From contig BSYO01000028.1 of assembly GCA_033239525.1 (NCBI GenBank), positions 10,223,597 to 10,287,596 on the forward strand: a stretch of 64,000 nt of DNA, in the 5' to 3' direction. Positions 60,758 to 64,000 of the stretch are shown here, piece by piece. The notes under the pieces are model-generated. The model was not told where the DNA came from and ran no database searches. It saw only the letters and a program-made list of their open reading frames with translations. The position numbers and the translations under genes were made by a program. Within the stretch, counting starts at the first letter, position 1; each line of letters opens with the position of its first letter. Origin of the DNA: Nepenthes gracilis. Taxonomy: Eukaryota > Streptophyta > Magnoliopsida > Caryophyllales > Nepenthaceae.

Positions 60758-63383
60758 TGTGATGGCCCGAGTTTCAAAATACAATAATTATGGTAAAATT
60801 GAATTAATAATGATTAAGGATTAGGTTTAGAATGTAGGAAATTGAGTTTAGAAGTAAAAAGAGGAAGTCGGGACTTGTAAGGTATCGGTTTCTAAGATAT
60901 AGTTAATATAGGTGGTGAGGTTTTAGAATTCAAAAATATGGTAATTGGAAGGTAATTGAGTTGAGATAGGTAAATTGTGGTCAAAAGGTATGGGAGAAAT
61001 CGGATTGAAAAGCCCAAAGTTTCGAAATTAGTTAATTGGGAACAAAAGTTATAAACTGAGAAACGTTGATTCGTAAATAAGATTTCGGGCTTTAAATAAT
61101 GATAATCATGGCCTATTAAGATTATATAATCAAAATTAGGGCCCAATGATGTGAAAAATTGGGTTAGAAGGGTCAAAATGGGTTTCGAATAGCAAAAACA
61201 TGAAGTAGGCTTGATGCAAGCTCAATGCGTACTTGACGTGCCCCCGAGTAGTGCTTGAGCGCCGGGGAGGTGCCACTCACCCTAGGCGAGGCGGGAGTGA
61301 GGATGGGTATGAGAAGTGCGCTCGAAGACCGCTCGAGCGCTATCCGGGACGCAAAATTGCAAACGTGAATGCCTGAAGGGCGCTAGACTAGCACCTGAGG
61401 TGGCACCAAGGCCATAAGGGAGCACTCGAAGCTCGCTCGAGTAGTGCTCAAGTGCCACGATTGGTATAAATAGAGTCGTGCGCGTTTCATTCGGCCATTT
61501 TGGCCTGTTCAGCAAAGGAGCCGCAGGAGAGAAGAGGGAAAGGGAATAGATGAGGAGGAATCTAGCCATTCCAATCCGATCCGGGTAAAAATAACGGTAG
61601 ATTGGGTTTTGATAAGTGTACTCTGAACGTTGTTTACCATTTTTATAGTGTTTTAATATCTCAAATATTGTGTTTATGCTTTAAATCCATATTTTTTCGT
61701 GTTTACTATAAATAAAGCATATTTTTTCTAATTAATCGGACAGATTTCATGTTTACTGACATGTATTACAATATTTACCTCCGATTTCATGTATAAGTAT
61801 ATGTTTGGTATTTGTTTCTCGTCCAGAAGGTTTGGCAAATCCCTAAGCGCGAAAATGAAGTGATTTAATGGTTTTAATCCATAAATTCTGATTGGTAAAT
61901 GTTGATTTGTAACGATAAGATGCCCATGTTGTGATTTATAATTGAGAAATTTACACGGAATTATATTGTTAAATTATTGAGAATTTCTATAGCATACTGA
62001 AGAGTTAACCGTGAGATTCTGACTGATTTCCTAAAGAACGATAGATTATAAGCTTCCTGATCTTATTAATTTGGACCCAGGACTGATATACAATTAAGTT
62101 AGGTTCTTCGACATGCATTAGAATGTTATAGTGGTAATCGATGGTAACTCTATCCATGGAGTTATATGTGATCCGCCCTTCTTCAGGGCGTTTACTTAAA
62201 TGGTAGTTCCTATTCTTGGCCTACTTTCAGAAGGCATTCCTGTTCATATCCCGTGAGAAGGGATATCTTGCTCCTGTTTTTGGTCTTAGATTGAGTGGAG
62301 TGAACATAATCTATCCTCGATTACTCGCCCCATCTACTAGTAGGATCTACTAGTTCGGTTTTCCTTATAATTAAAAGGGAATTCTAGAATTTATAGAATT
62401 AATACCGATTTTTACTTTCTGAAATATGTTTTGCCGATTTATGATTATCGAAACATGATTATACTAATTCATGATTCCCAATGCATGTTTAAATAGAGTG
62501 ATACTTTATTTCTATTTCCATGGACCTCGTTGTTCTTCTGATTATCGTAATTTTTGTTCTAGTATATTTATATTTTATATGGAAGTATGAATTATGATTA
62601 TCAAGACCTGTTCACATGGAATTATGCTTTTCTTATGATTTTGTATTTGATTCTGTTCTTTTGAAATTTCTATGACCTTCTGCAATTATGTTCTGCATGA
62701 GAGTATTATATTCTACTTGTTTTAGTACCTTATTGGGTTTTAATTCACTATTTTACTATTTGTTTCCTCCATATAAGAATATAGAGATTGTACCAGATGA
62801 GGAGGCGTAGATAGAGTTTAGTAAGGAAGGTTGGGGCCTTGGTAGAGCCTTGAAGATTACCTTGGAGTAATTTTTGGGATATTATGATAGTTTTATTTGT
62901 AAACATTTGAATTGTAGATAAAATTATATATAAATAATTGTAGGATATTCTATAAACTATTAGAACTATATTTATACTTCTGCAGATTATATCTTGGATA
63001 TAGTTACTTTCGCTATTCTGTTCTTTGAAATTTTGTACAGGTCTTAGATGGTATCTCTCGTCTGAATTCTGATATAATAATTAGAATTGTTTAAATAAAG
63101 CCATGGATGGCTTTTGTGGTCCTATAAGTGTGTGTTGTGGGGAATCTTATGGTATTTGATTAGATGTGTGCTTATTCAAGGTATTTTTTACAGGATGTAT
63201 TTTTTATTTTCGTTAAGTTTTAGATAGAACTCTGCTAAAATTTCTGCAGAAGTTAAATAGTTTGAATTTATAAATTTTGTTATGTATGTGTTTGACGGAG
63301 GGTCCTATAAGGATTAGGATCCGTCCTGTCACAGCATGTATTTGACGGAGGGTCTTATAAGAATTAGGATTCGTTTTGTCACA
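60758..63383 (+). mobile_element. Solo LTR, 2626 bp, TSD CCCAA
   Basis: Begins TGTGATGGCCCGAG and ends TTTTGTCACA. CCCAA is duplicated at 60753-60757 and 63384-63388. A CTCGAG-rich block (61319-61450) precedes TATAAATA at 61465. The GGTTTTAATTCAC/GATGAGGAGGCG region near 62737-62807 is the usual 3'-half landmark of LTRs in this window. There is no internal domain, so it is a solo LTR. The last 100 bp contain a 50-bp tandem duplication (63284-63333 and 63334-63383). Confidence 0.85.
61465..61472 (+). promoter_or_regulatory. LTR TATA box
   Basis: TATAAATA sits directly downstream of the GC-rich CTCGAG block of the solo LTR. Confidence 0.55.
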
Positions 63384-63388
63384 CCCAA

Positions 63389-64000
63389 ATGGGGTGCGGG
63401 TTAGGATTTCGGTGAATATAATGTCGTATAAAACTGCCAAATCGGACACCTAATTGATAAATTAACATAATCGAGATATAAGTAATAATATTCTAAAGCC
63501 AGTTTATGCATAAATTCCAATTTAATCAATGAAATCATCCGGGACACGGGGTTAAGGTTCCCTATCTAAAAACCAGTCAAAACTACGAAATCGGGCACAA
63601 AATTCATATATGTGCATGCCTAAGTCATGGGTTTCCATTATCTAAGAGCAAATCATACATAAAACTCAAAATAACTGGTGAAATTTATGACGGACCGAGT
63701 TTTCTAGCAAAAATTAAGTAGAGTTCCGGCAGAAATACAGCCGCCAAATAATAACAGAACTTGTACAATCACCCTGTACAACAAAAATACAATTTCAACG
63801 TATCTAAAAGTCTATTAAGTTCAAACCCCAACATCCAGACAACACAACTAAACAACACAGGATCCTAAAACTGCTACAAGCATTCTGTGGCTCGAACGTT
63901 ATGTCACCGAACACAACATCGGATATAGAGAGATACTACTAGGTATCTGAACAAACCATAATAATTTACGGAAGCATATATATATACATCAATACACTAT
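63389..64000 (-). repeat. LTR-like sequence running off the window
   Basis: To about 63690 the tract (GGTTAGGATTTCGGTGAA, then CCTAAGTCATGGGTTTCC) resembles the minus-strand LTR at 28030-28120 and is probably the right part of the host LTR. From about 63690 a second LTR-like unit seems to begin (AGAGTTCCGGCAG, GTACAATCACCCTGTACAA), similar to 50870-51000. It continues past the window edge. Confidence 0.45.

Overview
This window is nuclear DNA of a flowering plant, most likely a eudicot. The signs are low GC, split genes with GT-AG introns, and dense nested LTR retrotransposons primed by tRNA-Met (TGGTATCAGA-type sites). I see one intact host gene, and almost everything else is mobile-element sequence in various stages of decay. 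The species cannot be named from the sequence.

Left part (1-14.6 kb). A decayed LTR-like tract (about 551-4208) precedes a complete six-exon gene on the minus strand (ATG at 9908, stop at 4493). It encodes a 399-residue FAD-dependent monooxygenase of the plant MO2/MO3 (salicylate-hydroxylase-like) family. Its third intron holds a cluster of WRKY-type W-box cores. Its 5' side borders an array of about five 270-bp tandem units. A 1.54-kb solo LTR with a 50-bp minisatellite sits inside one of these units, and a 0.95-kb relative of that LTR lies at 13.7 kb. Both have TGAT...ATCA-type ends and 5-bp target-site duplications (TSDs).

Middle-left (15-31 kb). There is a Ty3/gypsy gag-protease fossil, a minus-strand copia 5' fragment, and a truncated non-autonomous LTR element (internal tail plus 3' LTR, 17.15-20.57 kb). 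Next to it lies an endogenous pararetrovirus (caulimovirid) reverse-transcriptase fossil. A complete minus-strand relative of the truncated element follows (22.27-28.62 kb; no coding domains). Its 3' LTR is a fine-scale, collinear mosaic of LTR and pararetrovirus-region sequence.

Centre (31.1-47.7 kb). This is a three-deep nest. A solo LTR (31,099-47,690) is split by a large non-autonomous element with 3.6-kb LTRs and only 0.64 kb between them (32,024-45,863, TSD CGGAC). Its 3' LTR is split in turn by a full-length but dead Ty1/copia element (34,311-40,637, TSD TTAGA). A MITE-like insert sits in the 5' LTR of the middle element. LTR divergence agrees with the order: about 3.6% for copia and about 5-6% for the middle element.

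Right part (47.7-64 kb). A CACTA TNP2 transposase fossil and a gypsy protease/RT fossil come first. Then a decayed minus-strand LTR is split by a full-length chromodomain gypsy element (52,314-60,624, TSD GTTCA, gag fused to RT by deletion) and by a solo LTR (60,758-63,383, TSD CCCAA).

No tRNA, rRNA, CRISPR array or bacterial-type operon was found. Nothing here looks like a new enzyme system. The least expected structures are the LTR/pararetrovirus mosaic, the non-autonomous LTR families with conserved non-coding cores, and a CTCGAG-rich block upstream of the TATA box shared by several different LTRs.
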